Positions 16,180-24,702 are shown, counted from the first letter of the stretch. The stretch: 47,794 bases of DNA from Nitrosomonas supralitoralis (GCF_003011925.2 NZ_PXXU01000026.1:1-47794), one strand, 5' to 3'. Numbers and translations are program-made. Notes: generated by a model not told the origin, from the sequence alone.

Positions 16180-16381
16180 GGCTTGCTCCTTTCGTACCAT
16201 AGAGACGCTCGCCTATGCGCCTGAGCAACTCTCGTTCCGTCCAGTCGAGGCGATCATCATCCGGCGACACGACCAAAATGTGCTGATCACGCCAGCCACT
16301 TTGTTTGATTACTTCCAGATCGGTCACTTGCGGTTGCAGACGGCCGAGTGGGCAGCGGTAGTGTTGTTGTGGAATTTTCAT
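16172..16381 (-). CDS. Small hypothetical phage protein
   Basis: 69 residues from the ATG at 16381 (MKIPQQHYRCPLGRLQPQVT DLEVIKQSGWRDQHILVVSP DDDRLDWTERELLRRIGERL YG). It is compact and charged, with a strand-rich middle and a C-terminal helix. It overlaps the RuvC-like gene by 4 bp and the DUF6362 gene by 8 bp, so it is tightly coupled in the operon. No recognised domain or function. Confidence 0.7.
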   Translation of the reverse strand: MKIPQQHYRCPLGRLQPQVTDLEVIKQSGWRDQHILVVSPDDDRLDWTERELLRRIGERLYGTKGASHG

Positions 16382-16830
16382 CTTGCACCTCCATGTTCCA
16401 GCGCCCAATGCAGCAGTGCCAGCGCATCGGCTTCATTGTCATCAACTGGGGCATAGCCACGAAATTGAACGGATGCGATCATCTCGTCCTTGCTTGCATT
16501 GCCTTTGCCAGTCGCGTGTTTCTTGATCGTGCCCACCGGCACACCCTGGTACGGGATGTTGTGATGCTCACACCACGCGGTGAGCGTGGCCAGGAAGCCG
16601 CCATAAGCGTGCGCTGCATCTACGCCCGCGTGCCGTCTAACTTCTTCCATGAATACGGTGTCGATGCCACCGGCACACTGCTTGACTTCGGTGAGCCAGC
16701 GCTTGAAACGCAGGTAGCGCATGCCACCTCCCTCAAAGCGTCCAGGTTTGAAAGATTCTGATCCACTAGCTATCGATCCATCCCGACTGAGCAATGCCCA
16801 ACCGGTTTGAGTACCAAGGTCTAGTGTCAT
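16378..16830 (-). CDS. RuvC-like Holliday-junction endonuclease
   Basis: 150 residues with the RNase H-like fold of RuvC. The first acidic residue is in MTLDLGTQTGWAL (Asp at about 4), the second lies in VFMEEV, and the C-terminal acidic pair is in DDNEADALALLHWAL. It should resolve recombination or replication junctions before packaging, working with the Sak4-like and nuclease genes upstream. The ATG at 16830 has a CGGAG ribosome binding site; longer frames run into the hairpin at 16877 and are unlikely. It is shorter than cellular RuvC, as usual for phage versions. Confidence 0.85.
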   Translation of the reverse strand: MTLDLGTQTGWALLSRDGSIASGSESFKPGRFEGGGMRYLRFKRWLTEVKQCAGGIDTVFMEEVRRHAGVDAAHAYGGFLATLTAWCEHHNIPYQGVPVGTIKKHATGKGNASKDEMIASVQFRGYAPVDDNEADALALLHWALEHGGAR

Positions 16831-16876
16831 GATAGATACTCCGGAATGGTTGCCACTTTGCTTGAGCCAAGGCAGA

Positions 16877-16928
16877 CCCCTTCGGTTCGGGGGAGAGAAA
16901 ACGAAGTGTTTCTCTCCCCCCGAAGGGG
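16877..16928. repeat. Large hairpin (52-bp inverted repeat)
   Basis: The arms CCCCTTCGG(TTCG)GGGG-AGAGAAA (16877-16900) and TTTCTCTCCCCCCGAAGGGG (16909-16928) pair almost fully, with a 4-nt bulge and an 8-nt loop. It lies between the primase-helicase and RuvC-like genes. It looks like a REP or MITE-type element or an RNA-processing site. Confidence 0.75.
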
Positions 16929-17033
16929 GGAGGGAGTTCCCGACAACAAACACCAGGTTGCATATTGAGAAAAAACAATTACTTGCGTCAGTTGGCAAGT
17001 TGGCGGAGCTGCCAACTGAAATTGCAGTGCTAA

Positions 17034-19205
17034 TCATACTTCCTCCTCATCGTGATAGAGCCAAATAGTGGGGGTTTCTACAGGTAATAGCGCACCCGTG
17101 GTGGGGCACTTATAGTGGGTAGGCAAAACCGGAATTACCGAAATGGGTATTTCGCCGGTGTCGGGATCTGGTTTACTCTCGATGCGCAGCACCATATCTT
17201 CAACACAAAGATAGCCAAGCTTGCTGCGAGATAATCGGGCCAGCCCATAATCCTCAGGATTGCGGAAAAACTTGACGTAGCCTTTTGTTGACAGCACTGA
17301 CAGGCGCTCGCGTATTGTCCGTTCCGCGCCAAGCCCTCCCTTGCCCTCGAAGGCTTCAGCAAACTGGTTGGCGGTATAACATCGGCCTTGTGCCGCTTCA
17401 TCGAACAAAATCTGCAAGATGACATCGCACTTGCGTCGTCGCTCGGCATCAAGGCGCTTTCCATAGTCCTGTTTAATCAACCGTTCATTGACAGTGACTT
17501 CTCGCCATTCACCCTTGATCTTGTCGATGTGCTTTTGTGGAATGGCCGCGCCATTTCTGAGTTCAAAGATCAACTCGCGCGTGGTGAGTGTTTCATCGGG
17601 GCGGAACAAAAGCATCCCGGTGCTGTAGTAACCACGCAGACTACCCGCGCCGGCCAAGGCTTGAAACGGATCTTCCTCAAACTGTTTTTTGCCCAGTTTC
17701 TTGGTGTGGTGCACTAACACGATGCCAGCATCAGGGTTTACTGCCTCACGAATCCGCTCCACCCGCTGCGACAGAAAGAACAACATGGCGTCGTTGTCGT
17801 TTTCTCCACCACCATCGCCACCGTCGAATACATTGCGAATTGGATCGATGGCGATGATGTCGGGTGCTTTTTCACCAAATGCTTGCCTTACGGCCGGGAT
17901 GATCTGGGCGAGCCCTGCATCGTCCAGGATTAACCGCAGCTGCGGTGTGGCAATGAAATTCTCCCGGGCATCCGGTATCCGGCTCGCTGGCAGTTTGATG
18001 CCCTTCACCCGTTCTCGCAGGTAGTGGTACTGCACTTCGGCCTGTAGATAGAAGACTCGCAGCGGACGAGGTGGATGCATGCCAAGGAAAGTCGCACCAG
18101 CCGCCATGTGCGTCAGCCATGACAGCAAAAAATCGCTTTTGCCGACCTTTGGGGCGCCGCCGAACACCAGCATGCCACCCGGTGTGAGCACGCGCGGTGA
18201 AATCAGATCAGCAGGTAGTGGCGAATCATCATCCAGCAGCGCACCAAGGGTAAAGGTCGGTAGGATGGGTGGCGCAGCTTTGATCACCCGGCGTTCAGCG
18301 CTCGCGATGAACGCTGAGCAATCAAATCCTTCGACAATTGCGTCGGCGGCATCCCATTTGTCAGGTTTGTCCGATGGTGGCACCAGTATCGACACAGAAG
18401 CACACCCAGCTGCGACGCAAGCACGGGCGGCACTTTCGGCATAATCCCAGCCAGGCGCATCCCGATCCGGCCAGATCAATACGGATTTTCCAGCTAGTGG
18501 TGACCAATCGGTCTTATCCACGGGTGCCTTGGCTCCGTTCATCGCGGTGGTGGCCGCAAGGCCACAAGCGATCAGCGCATCAGCACACTTTTCACCCTCG
18601 ACCAGCACCACCTCCCGCATCTTGGAAATTGTCGGCAGGTTATAGAGCGGCCTCGGGTCTGGTGCTCGCCACATTCTGGCGCGAACATCCCAAGGGCGAA
18701 ATTCCTTGCCTGTCGGAGGATCGTAGCGGTATACACAGGCGATCAGTTCGCCATCGACAGTCAAATAGTCCCATTTGGCAGTGTAGGGGCCGAGTTCATC
18801 CATTGGCTGGTTTCGAACATCACGGCGCACGGAGTCTTGGATCGGAGGTGCCAAACCAAGCCACTGTCGAATATCGCTCGCAATGCGCGGAAAATCATCC
18901 CTGGCAGATAATCCCTGCGCTTGAGCCCACAGGTCGATGACATCGCCACCCTCGTCGGTAGAGAAATCTTTCCACAGTCCGCGCCGTGGCCCTTCAAGTT
19001 CGACCACCAGGCTCTTGCCCGCATTTCCATCGACGTCGCCGACGTAGAACTTGCCGCCCCGGATTTGGCCATGCGGGAAAAGGTAGTGGAGAACGGCTTC
19101 CAGCCGATCCAGCAATCCTGCACGTAGTGCCTCGGTATCGGAAACCAGTACATCGCGCTGCTCAGGCGCGTCATTGAAGTCGAGCCAGATGATGCTGTCC
19201 GTCAT
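17034..19205 (-). CDS. Phage primase-helicase (Toprim plus RepA-like ATPase)
   Basis: 723 residues combining priming and unwinding functions. The N-terminal part (HGQIRGGKFYVGDVDGNAGK, then WKDFSTDEGGDVIDLWA) is like a phage DNA-primase fold. A Toprim module follows, with VLVEGEKCADAL (about 200) and LIWPDRDAPG (about 245). A RecA/RepA-like ATPase comes next: Walker A is FGGAPKVGKSD (about 345), Walker B is DIIAIDPI, and FVLVHHTKK-like IVLVHHTKKLG is the sensor. The C-terminal winged part starts near residue 600. It sits in the middle of the replication operon and overlaps the nuclease gene (ATGATGA; the start could be 19208 or 19205). Confidence 0.9.
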   Translation of the reverse strand: MTDSIIWLDFNDAPEQRDVLVSDTEALRAGLLDRLEAVLHYLFPHGQIRGGKFYVGDVDGNAGKSLVVELEGPRRGLWKDFSTDEGGDVIDLWAQAQGLSARDDFPRIASDIRQWLGLAPPIQDSVRRDVRNQPMDELGPYTAKWDYLTVDGELIACVYRYDPPTGKEFRPWDVRARMWRAPDPRPLYNLPTISKMREVVLVEGEKCADALIACGLAATTAMNGAKAPVDKTDWSPLAGKSVLIWPDRDAPGWDYAESAARACVAAGCASVSILVPPSDKPDKWDAADAIVEGFDCSAFIASAERRVIKAAPPILPTFTLGALLDDDSPLPADLISPRVLTPGGMLVFGGAPKVGKSDFLLSWLTHMAAGATFLGMHPPRPLRVFYLQAEVQYHYLRERVKGIKLPASRIPDARENFIATPQLRLILDDAGLAQIIPAVRQAFGEKAPDIIAIDPIRNVFDGGDGGGENDNDAMLFFLSQRVERIREAVNPDAGIVLVHHTKKLGKKQFEEDPFQALAGAGSLRGYYSTGMLLFRPDETLTTRELIFELRNGAAIPQKHIDKIKGEWREVTVNERLIKQDYGKRLDAERRRKCDVILQILFDEAAQGRCYTANQFAEAFEGKGGLGAERTIRERLSVLSTKGYVKFFRNPEDYGLARLSRSKLGYLCVEDMVLRIESKPDPDTGEIPISVIPVLPTHYKCPTTGALLPVETPTIWLYHDEEEV

Positions 19206-19960
19206 CATGCCAACCTCCAGCAGCGATCCTGCCATGAACAGAACTTGCACTCGTGATGTGATGCATCCATGAAACTGCGCGGCAGAAGTTCACCGGCTTC
19301 GGTGGCTTGGATGATTTTGACGGCACGATCCGACATCTTTTGAGCCAATCCTGCATCAAATGGCACCAGTTCGAACCAGATCTCTTGCGTATCTTTGTTG
19401 ATGGCAGTAAAGAGCGCCGGATTGCGACTGATGCCTTCGATCTCACCTTCCATGTAAGCCTGATAGATTGCCATTTGTGCGGCGTAGATGGGTTTGGCGG
19501 TAGTCACACCTTTTTTGACGGTTTCGCGCCAGGATTTGTCGTTCATGGTTTTGCATTCGAACAGCATCGGCAAAGTCAGTCCAAGATCGATTGGTGCGGC
19601 TTTGATTATGCCGTCCACATGTCCCTGGATTCGGCCGTCAGCGACAGAAAAGCCAAATTGGCCACCTTTAGCCTTCTGGTTGTAGAGTTCGAAACCGGCC
19701 ATACGTAACCACCGGATCACCAGATCTTCCAGCACATGGCCAACCGCAAATACGCGCAGGATACGACCGGATAAACTTCGGTCAGGGTCGACCGGTGCAC
19801 CGGCATATTCATATTGCAAGGCACGATCGCAAGCCACACCCAGTCGCGAGGCGCCCAGGTATTGCCGTGGCTTTTGTTGACAACGTTCTGCATCCATTGC
19901 CTGATCGATCAGCGCGGTGATGCGCTCATACAATTTCATTTGGTGGTTGTAATCAAGCAT
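19205..19960 (-). CDS. PD-(D/E)XK nuclease (RecB/Cas4-like) of phage recombination module
   Basis: 251 residues. The nuclease motifs are GHVDGII (about 113, metal-binding Asp), LFECKTM (about 132, the ExK pair) and AAQMAIYQAY (about 160, QxxxY). Cys at CDRAL (about 50) and CKFCSWQDRCW near the C-terminus form the four-Cys set of Cas4/AddB-type iron-sulfur nucleases. It probably resects DNA ends to feed the annealing protein encoded upstream in the same operon. It overlaps DUF6511 by TGATG. Not part of a CRISPR system here, since no array or other cas gene is present. Confidence 0.85.
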   Translation of the reverse strand: MLDYNHQMKLYERITALIDQAMDAERCQQKPRQYLGASRLGVACDRALQYEYAGAPVDPDRSLSGRILRVFAVGHVLEDLVIRWLRMAGFELYNQKAKGGQFGFSVADGRIQGHVDGIIKAAPIDLGLTLPMLFECKTMNDKSWRETVKKGVTTAKPIYAAQMAIYQAYMEGEIEGISRNPALFTAINKDTQEIWFELVPFDAGLAQKMSDRAVKIIQATEAGELLPRSFMDASHHECKFCSWQDRCWRLA

Positions 19961-20382
19961 CAGAACGGTACTCCTGTCGATGCGGTTTGAGTTTGCCGGG
20001 CAATCCGTTCCTCAAAGAAAGCACTTTCCTTTTCTGCAATACGCTCATGCTCATTAATCATGTGCTCCTGATAGGCAGTGACCACCACGTCGATCAACGT
20101 GAGTACTTCTTCCTGGCTGTAATCCGCCAGAGAACGTTCCATACTAATGGAGGCGACATACTCACCCAATGGGATCAAGCAGGAGCGCATTGCTTGACGT
20201 TCCAGATCACTCGGGTCGATCATGTGTACATCCGTTTTTTTCATGATTTTTGAGAATGAATTCAGGCAGCGCTTGGAACAGAACACCCATTTGTCCGAAT
20301 AGCGACGCGGATTGGTGCGTGGCAGTCTCGCGTTGAACCAACCGAATCCCTTGGCTTGTCTTGAGCAGATGGCACATCTCAC
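19960..20382 (-). CDS. DUF6511 protein with N-terminal zinc finger
   Basis: 140 residues from a GTG at 20382 that overlaps the helicase stop (GTGA). The N-terminus has CAICSRQAKGFGWF and WVFCSKRCLNSF: two Cys pairs (CxxC...CxxxC) that probably bind zinc, the DUF6511 hallmark. The C-terminal part is helical and acidic (EEVLTLIDVVVTAYQEHMIN EHERIAEKESAFFEERIAR). These proteins always travel with phage helicase and nuclease genes, which suggests a helper role in replication or recombination; the exact function is unknown. Confidence 0.85.
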   Translation of the reverse strand: MRCAICSRQAKGFGWFNARLPRTNPRRYSDKWVFCSKRCLNSFSKIMKKTDVHMIDPSDLERQAMRSCLIPLGEYVASISMERSLADYSQEEVLTLIDVVVTAYQEHMINEHERIAEKESAFFEERIARQTQTASTGVPF

Positions 20383-22052
20383 GCCGCCTCCTGGTAATTG
20401 TCATTAGCCGATGTGACCAATCGACGGATCTCTGAGCGATTGAACTGGAATGACAACAGCGCAGATGCTTGATAGCGAGTCAGGCCAAAATCGCATCGAA
20501 GTTCAGGCGGCAGATAAAGCATCTGCTTTTCTGTAGGAGGCTGACTAAGCCAACGCCGTGTTTTATGGGCTGAATCCGCAGATTCGTTTTCGTTGAGCCA
20601 GTCATCGGCGCGAGCCAGACAAACGGTGCGATCGCCTACTGCCAACAATCGAGTTTGCAGATTTTTTCCACCGCCAACTGCATGCCAGCGTCCATTCATA
20701 AGAAACACGCCGCCCCATGCGGTAAAACCATTTGCCATCAGCGCATCGTCGTAGCCGAATAAATCACACCAGAGAAAGTTCGATCGCTTGAGCAGATCGA
20801 TCTCGGTCATGACAAAATCATCCAGTACACCGCTCGCGATTTCCTCCTGTGTCCACACGAAACCGCACAGGGGACATTCGCTGCAGGCAAGTGGGACGAT
20901 GGCATGACAAGACGGACAATCCTTGGTGGGGGCCTCTCCATTGCATAGTTGGCCGTCCAGATTGACTTCCTGCTCAAGCGAACCATGCATCAGCGTGGCT
21001 GTGCCAAAATCGAGTACGATACAATCGGTCTTGGCTACATTTGGAAACTCGACAGGATCGACTGTACGCAGTCCACGCCCGATCATCTGTGTGAGTGTGG
21101 ATTTATGGGAACTAGGTCGAAGCAGTACTACACATGAAGTCGGTGTAAAATCATAGCCTTCCGTCAGCACGGCCACGTTGACGACTACCTGCGCGCATCC
21201 AGATTCGTATTCGGATAGCCGGCTTTTGCGTTCACCAGAAGATAATTCACCATGGATCAGCACAGCCGTGATGCCAGCCTTCACGAATGCCTGACAGACG
21301 CTATCCGCATGCGCTACAGTAGAGCAGAAAACGATGGTTTGACGTCCGTGAGCTTTTTCACGCCAATGCTTGATGACCTGATCATTGATCAGTGTTTTGT
21401 TGAGAATCGATTCGACTTCATTCATATCGAAATCTGCGGCTGTGCGGCGCACACACGATAATTCATTCTGTGCGCCAACATCAATGACAAAGGTGCGTGG
21501 GGGCACCAGATGTCCGGATGCGATCAATTCGCCCAACATGATTTGGTCAGCCACATTGCTGAATACTTCTCGCAGCCCTTTTCCGTCACCGCGGGAGGGT
21601 GTCGCCGTGACTCCAAAAATATGCGCTTTTGGATTTCGGGTGAGCACCTGATCAATCACGCGTCGATAACCCGGTGCTGCTGCATGATGGGCTTCATCGA
21701 CTACCAGCAAGTCGATTCCCGGTATCGAATCGAGATGATCGTCTCGCGATAGTGTTTGCACCATTGCAAAGGTGGCACGTCCAGACCAGGATTTCTCCTT
21801 GGCATCAAATATAGAAGTACTGATACCCGGATTGACCCGGCCGAACTTTACGTGATTCTGCTGGGTCAACTCGTCACGATGGGTCAGAATACAAGCTTTG
21901 GCGACTGGTTCGACTAACATGCTGCCTGCCACAGCTGACAGCATGATGGTTTTACCCGAGCCTGTTGGGCCGATGGATAGCGTGTTGCCATGCTGGTTAA
22001 GCGCTGCCAGTGAGCGCTCGACCAGAAGTGATTGGCGGGGACGAAGCATCAT
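20379..22052 (-). CDS. DEAD/DEAH-box phage helicase
   Basis: 557 residues, superfamily 2. Walker A is GPTGSGKT (about 28), motif II is VVDEAHHA (about 115), motif III is GVTATPSR (about 145) and motif VI is QMIGRGLR (about 338). A zinc-ribbon pair CPSC...CSECPLCGF (about 375-398) and a C-terminal extension (PPTEKQMLYLPPELR, then TRYQASALLSFQF) match phage helicases that work with Sak-type recombinases. The ATG at 22052 is chosen because GGAGG lies 9 bp upstream. It is co-transcribed with the ssDNA-binding-like protein upstream and DUF6511 downstream. Confidence 0.92.
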   Translation of the reverse strand: MMLRPRQSLLVERSLAALNQHGNTLSIGPTGSGKTIMLSAVAGSMLVEPVAKACILTHRDELTQQNHVKFGRVNPGISTSIFDAKEKSWSGRATFAMVQTLSRDDHLDSIPGIDLLVVDEAHHAAAPGYRRVIDQVLTRNPKAHIFGVTATPSRGDGKGLREVFSNVADQIMLGELIASGHLVPPRTFVIDVGAQNELSCVRRTAADFDMNEVESILNKTLINDQVIKHWREKAHGRQTIVFCSTVAHADSVCQAFVKAGITAVLIHGELSSGERKSRLSEYESGCAQVVVNVAVLTEGYDFTPTSCVVLLRPSSHKSTLTQMIGRGLRTVDPVEFPNVAKTDCIVLDFGTATLMHGSLEQEVNLDGQLCNGEAPTKDCPSCHAIVPLACSECPLCGFVWTQEEIASGVLDDFVMTEIDLLKRSNFLWCDLFGYDDALMANGFTAWGGVFLMNGRWHAVGGGKNLQTRLLAVGDRTVCLARADDWLNENESADSAHKTRRWLSQPPTEKQMLYLPPELRCDFGLTRYQASALLSFQFNRSEIRRLVTSANDNYQEAA

Positions 22053-22066
22053 ATTATGATCCTCCG

Positions 22067-22666
22067 TTACTGAGCCCAACTCGGGCGGCTTGGTGTCGGG
22101 GCGCGGCCTGTGGCTTGGGCGTAGCTGGATGTACTGGTCGCCGATGTCGTTGCTGCACCGCCTGGCGCACCCATGGTCGCCGCATAATCCTTATGATCTG
22201 GCGTTATCGCCGCCTTGATGACGCTTTTATCCTGGCCATTCTGATCCTTCTCCCAGTCGACCTTGCCCAGGAACTCGATGCCATCGAGATCGGCGAATCC
22301 ACCAATGCGACGAGCATTCTGTGCGGCCGGACTGTTGTCGCCCGGGTGAATCCCTCTCGCAGAATTGAGGATTGCCTTGATGAACGTGCGACCCATGTTG
22401 GCCCATTCCGGCCCCTTCGGGCTGAAGAGGCCGATCAGCGACCACATTTTGCGGCGGGCATACTCACCTTCCATCACCACGAATTCACAATTCAAGTACA
22501 CTGAACCGGTATTGTCGTTGCGCGTCGCGTAGCCACCGGTCCAGCCTTGTGTTACATCATCGAAACCGCCTGGGCGTATGGTCATGCGCACGCGCAGGAG
22601 AGTTCCCTTCGGAATTAGATCGAAAGAAGTTTGTTCTGATGCGGAATTGAAATCGAAGTAAGTCAT
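22067..22666 (-). CDS. Probable phage ssDNA-binding protein (DUF669-like)
   Basis: 199 residues. The strand-rich first 150 residues (MTYFDFNSASEQTSFDLIPK GTLLRVRM, then GSVYLNCEFVVMEGEYARRK MW) resemble the OB-like DUF669 ssDNA-binding proteins found beside Sak4-type ATPases. The C-terminus is an Ala/Ser/Thr/Gly-rich linker ending PSRPSWAQ. That layout (OB fold, flexible tail, short terminal peptide) is like SSB, although the usual acidic tip is missing. It lies 2 bp after the Sak4-like gene. The function is inferred from position and fold. Confidence 0.7.
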   Translation of the reverse strand: MTYFDFNSASEQTSFDLIPKGTLLRVRMTIRPGGFDDVTQGWTGGYATRNDNTGSVYLNCEFVVMEGEYARRKMWSLIGLFSPKGPEWANMGRTFIKAILNSARGIHPGDNSPAAQNARRIGGFADLDGIEFLGKVDWEKDQNGQDKSVIKAAITPDHKDYAATMGAPGGAATTSATSTSSYAQATGRAPTPSRPSWAQ

Positions 22667-22668
22667 AA

Positions 22669-23544
22669 TCAGGACTCCTGAGTTGGAATAGGTTCTGGGG
22701 TAGCAATTGGGCTAGGGCGAGTAAAATCGAGTCGCTCAGGTGCAGCTCTGGCAGGGCCGGCGATTTTCTCCATAAGTCGCCCGAGATGTGGCTCCTCAAG
22801 AGAATCAAGGCGTCCGGAACGATCCTTGGCCGGATAACCCCAGGCGTTGAGCGTGTGGCAGACAAAGGCGCGATAACAGGCCCCATCATCAGATTTCAGT
22901 TCGGTGAGGGTGATCACCTCATCGACGATGCCCGGCAGTTCAAGACCAGTCTTGGAACCGTCGATCTGCAGTGAAAACACCCGGCGATTGAAGTCATCCA
23001 ACCGCTCGTCGAGGATGCCGACGAACCACACATTCTTGCCGCGCGTGTGTTGCAGGTGGGTGAGCCAGGCGATCATTTCCTGACCCATCAGACCATAGGC
23101 GCCACGGGTATCTGGTTTGCCAGTTTTTTCGGAGTAGGCCTGCGGCTGGCCTTTGCACCATTGCAAGCACAGTCGACCGGCTACGGTGATCGAGTCGACG
23201 AATACGGTGTCGTACTTTTCCAGCATTGATGGATCGCCAAAACTACTGCACACCGCATCGAAGTGAGCTTGGCTGTAGGGTTGATCGTCGCGCAGGGCAG
23301 GGTTGGCACCACCGATGAATACCGCGAAATCTCGGCACTCCTGCCAGGTACGAGGCCGGATGGTGTCGCCAGTCCAGCCTTCTACGGCAAGATCACCTGC
23401 TTCGAGATCGAAAAAAAGTGTGCTGTTGGCATCCAGCGTCCACAGCTGCGATGTCTTGCCAATGCCGCTTGTGCCAACGAGAACACCTTTGACACCACGT
23501 TTTTCAGCCAATCGTTGGTCCGCACTAATGATGGGTAGGCTCAT
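22669..23544 (-). CDS. Sak4-like single-strand annealing ATPase (AAA_24)
   Basis: 291 residues with a minimal RecA-type core: Walker A GVLVGTSGIGKTSQ (about 20-33), an acidic strand TLFFDLEAGD, Walker B KYDTVFVDSITVAG (about 112) and a later VWFVGILDER. Proline-rich C-terminal tail. This matches the AAA_24 (Sak4) proteins that pair phage DNA strands with the help of a phage SSB, which is encoded just downstream. With the RecB-like nuclease and RuvC-like resolvase it makes a complete phage recombination set. It overlaps the upstream gene by 4 bp. Confidence 0.88.
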   Translation of the reverse strand: MSLPIISADQRLAEKRGVKGVLVGTSGIGKTSQLWTLDANSTLFFDLEAGDLAVEGWTGDTIRPRTWQECRDFAVFIGGANPALRDDQPYSQAHFDAVCSSFGDPSMLEKYDTVFVDSITVAGRLCLQWCKGQPQAYSEKTGKPDTRGAYGLMGQEMIAWLTHLQHTRGKNVWFVGILDERLDDFNRRVFSLQIDGSKTGLELPGIVDEVITLTELKSDDGACYRAFVCHTLNAWGYPAKDRSGRLDSLEEPHLGRLMEKIAGPARAAPERLDFTRPSPIATPEPIPTQES

Positions 23545-23822
23545 AGTCCCTCCGCTTTGGCGAAAATTTCTTCCATGCGCTGTGCCCCAAGTGCGCTGCG
23601 TTTACGCGCCAGATCGTAGAGTTCACGCAACGCATACAGGCGACGGTTCATTGGCCGGACTTCGTTTTCAAGCGCCAGGATGGCAAAGGCCAATTGGTCA
23701 AGCGTGGTATTTTCGATGTTCAGATCTTCACCTTCTATCTGAATGAGTTGTGGTATATTTTCCAGAGAAAAGGGATGTTGGTTTTTCAGTTTTTCAAGTA
23801 GTGTGCGATTTCTCTTAAACAT
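23541..23822 (-). CDS. Hypothetical phage protein
   Basis: 93 residues from the ATG at 23822 (MFKRNRTLLEKLKNQHPFSL). It is predicted largely helical, with a long C-terminal helix (LDQLAFAILALENEVRPMNR RLYALRELYDLARKRSALGA QR) that could dimerise. It overlaps the genes on both sides (8 bp and 4 bp), so it is translationally coupled within the replication operon. No recognised family or function. Confidence 0.7.
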   Translation of the reverse strand: MFKRNRTLLEKLKNQHPFSLENIPQLIQIEGEDLNIENTTLDQLAFAILALENEVRPMNRRLYALRELYDLARKRSALGAQRMEEIFAKAEGL

Positions 23823-24297
23823 GGTTTGTTTCCTTGAGTAATGTGAGGCGGAATCCGGGTTTGCCGGTTTTGAGGGTGCGTGCTGGCACAAATACGCTTT
23901 TCAATGAATCGGGCCAGGCGTTGAATTTAGCTTCAGAGATTCGATAGCTGATTTCGACGTACTCCGAGGGGTCGTCACCATTGGCGGCGATGCGTTTCGT
24001 GATGTCTGAAAGCATTGCCTGGTCCCACTCGACCTTCTTGGGCAGATCGGCTGTGATGCGCACATGGCCGTCATCGAAGTGCACGATACCGGTGTCCTTG
24101 TTTGAGGCCAGACGCAGTTGCTGTGCGCGATCAGAATACTTCAGGTTCAAGGCTTGATCGATATGCTCCACGAGAGCCTTGGCTGTAGCTAGAAGATCAT
24201 TAGCATCATTCTTGATCTGGAACAGCGATTCGCTGGACTGTTCGGCGAGTACGCCAGCCGGGGTGGCAAGAATTTGTTCAAGGGCGAAGCTGCTCAT
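23815..24297 (-). CDS. Hypothetical phage protein of the replication operon
   Basis: 160 residues. The helical N-terminal half (SSESLFQIKNDANDLLATAK ALVEHIDQAL) is followed by a strand-rich part (GIVHFDDGHVRITADLPKKV EWDQAMLSDI) and a VEISYRISEAKFNAWPDSLK segment. Similar proteins occur between the excisionase-like HTH and the Sak4-like gene in several betaproteobacterial prophages, from memory. Function unknown; a recombination accessory role is possible. It overlaps the HTH gene by 4 bp (ATGA). Confidence 0.7.
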   Translation of the reverse strand: MSSFALEQILATPAGVLAEQSSESLFQIKNDANDLLATAKALVEHIDQALNLKYSDRAQQLRLASNKDTGIVHFDDGHVRITADLPKKVEWDQAMLSDITKRIAANGDDPSEYVEISYRISEAKFNAWPDSLKSVFVPARTLKTGKPGFRLTLLKETNHV

Positions 24298-24512
24298 ACT
24301 GCGCCTCCCGCGTTGACACGCTCATTCGTGCTTTTGCGCAGGCTTTCAGCCTCAAAAGATTCAATATCTTCGAGTCGATAGAGCACGCGCCCCTGCAGTT
24401 TTAAAAAGACAGGCCCGATGCCTTCAGAACGCCAGCGTTCCAAGGTGGCTACGCTAATGTCCCACCGATCAGCTAGTTCACCTTGATTCAGGTGTTTGAT
24501 TATTTGTTGCAT
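24294..24512 (-). CDS. Excisionase-like helix-turn-helix protein
   Basis: 72 residues with a MerR/HTH_17 type domain: LNQGELADRWDISVATLERW RSEGIGPVFLKLQGRVLYRL EDIESFEAES. This is the winged helix found in Xis/AlpA proteins, which bend DNA at attachment sites or regulate early genes. An AAGGAG ribosome binding site precedes the ATG at 24512. It is the first gene of the replication operon, just after four GGGGAA repeats that it might bind itself. Excisionase versus operon regulator cannot be separated from the sequence. Confidence 0.8.
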   Translation of the reverse strand: MQQIIKHLNQGELADRWDISVATLERWRSEGIGPVFLKLQGRVLYRLEDIESFEAESLRKSTNERVNAGGAV

Positions 24513-24600
24513 TTGAGGATCTCCTTGATGGTTTCGATATCACCGGATTCGAGCACTTGATGGGTGTCGTCAACGGTTGAGGAAATATCTCAAATGCGAT

Positions 24601-24640
24601 TCCCCAAACCATTCCCCAGATTCCCCAGAATCGTTCCCCA
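24601..24640. repeat. Four-copy TTCCCC (GGGGAA) repeat upstream of the replication operon
   Basis: TTCCCC occurs at 24601, 24613, 24622 and 24635 (spacing 12, 9 and 13 bp), each followed by A and the first three preceded by A or T. It lies about 90 bp upstream of the first replication gene, between its start and the terminator of the preceding cassette. Roughly helical spacing suggests a regulator array or an iteron-like origin. Confidence 0.65.
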
Positions 24641-24659
24641 AAATAAAATAGCGCGGTCA

Positions 24660-24702
24660 AAAAACAAAAAACCCGGACTGGTTTAATCCAGAACCGGGTT
24701 TT
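24660..24702 (-). terminator. Terminator of the LexA-headed three-gene cassette
   Basis: Read on the minus strand, AAACCCGG-T-TCTGG pairs with CCAG-T-CCGGGTTT (stem about 13 bp with one mismatch, 6-nt loop; 24669-24701) and is followed by TTTTTTGTTTTTT. It ends the transcript of the 329-residue gene 17 bp after its stop and separates the cassette from the replication operon. Confidence 0.9.

Noticed and set aside
19205..19960. Cas4 of a CRISPR-Cas system
   Set aside because: No array, Cas1 or Cas2 in the window; the gene is embedded in a phage replication operon.
24601..24640. CRISPR array
   Set aside because: Repeat units are only 6-8 bp with irregular 3-7 bp gaps, far too short for repeats and spacers.
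24478..24660. 60-codon ORF rich in Trp and Phe upstream of the HTH gene
   Set aside because: It arises from translation of the GGGGAA repeats and overlaps the excisionase-like gene; no ribosome binding site.
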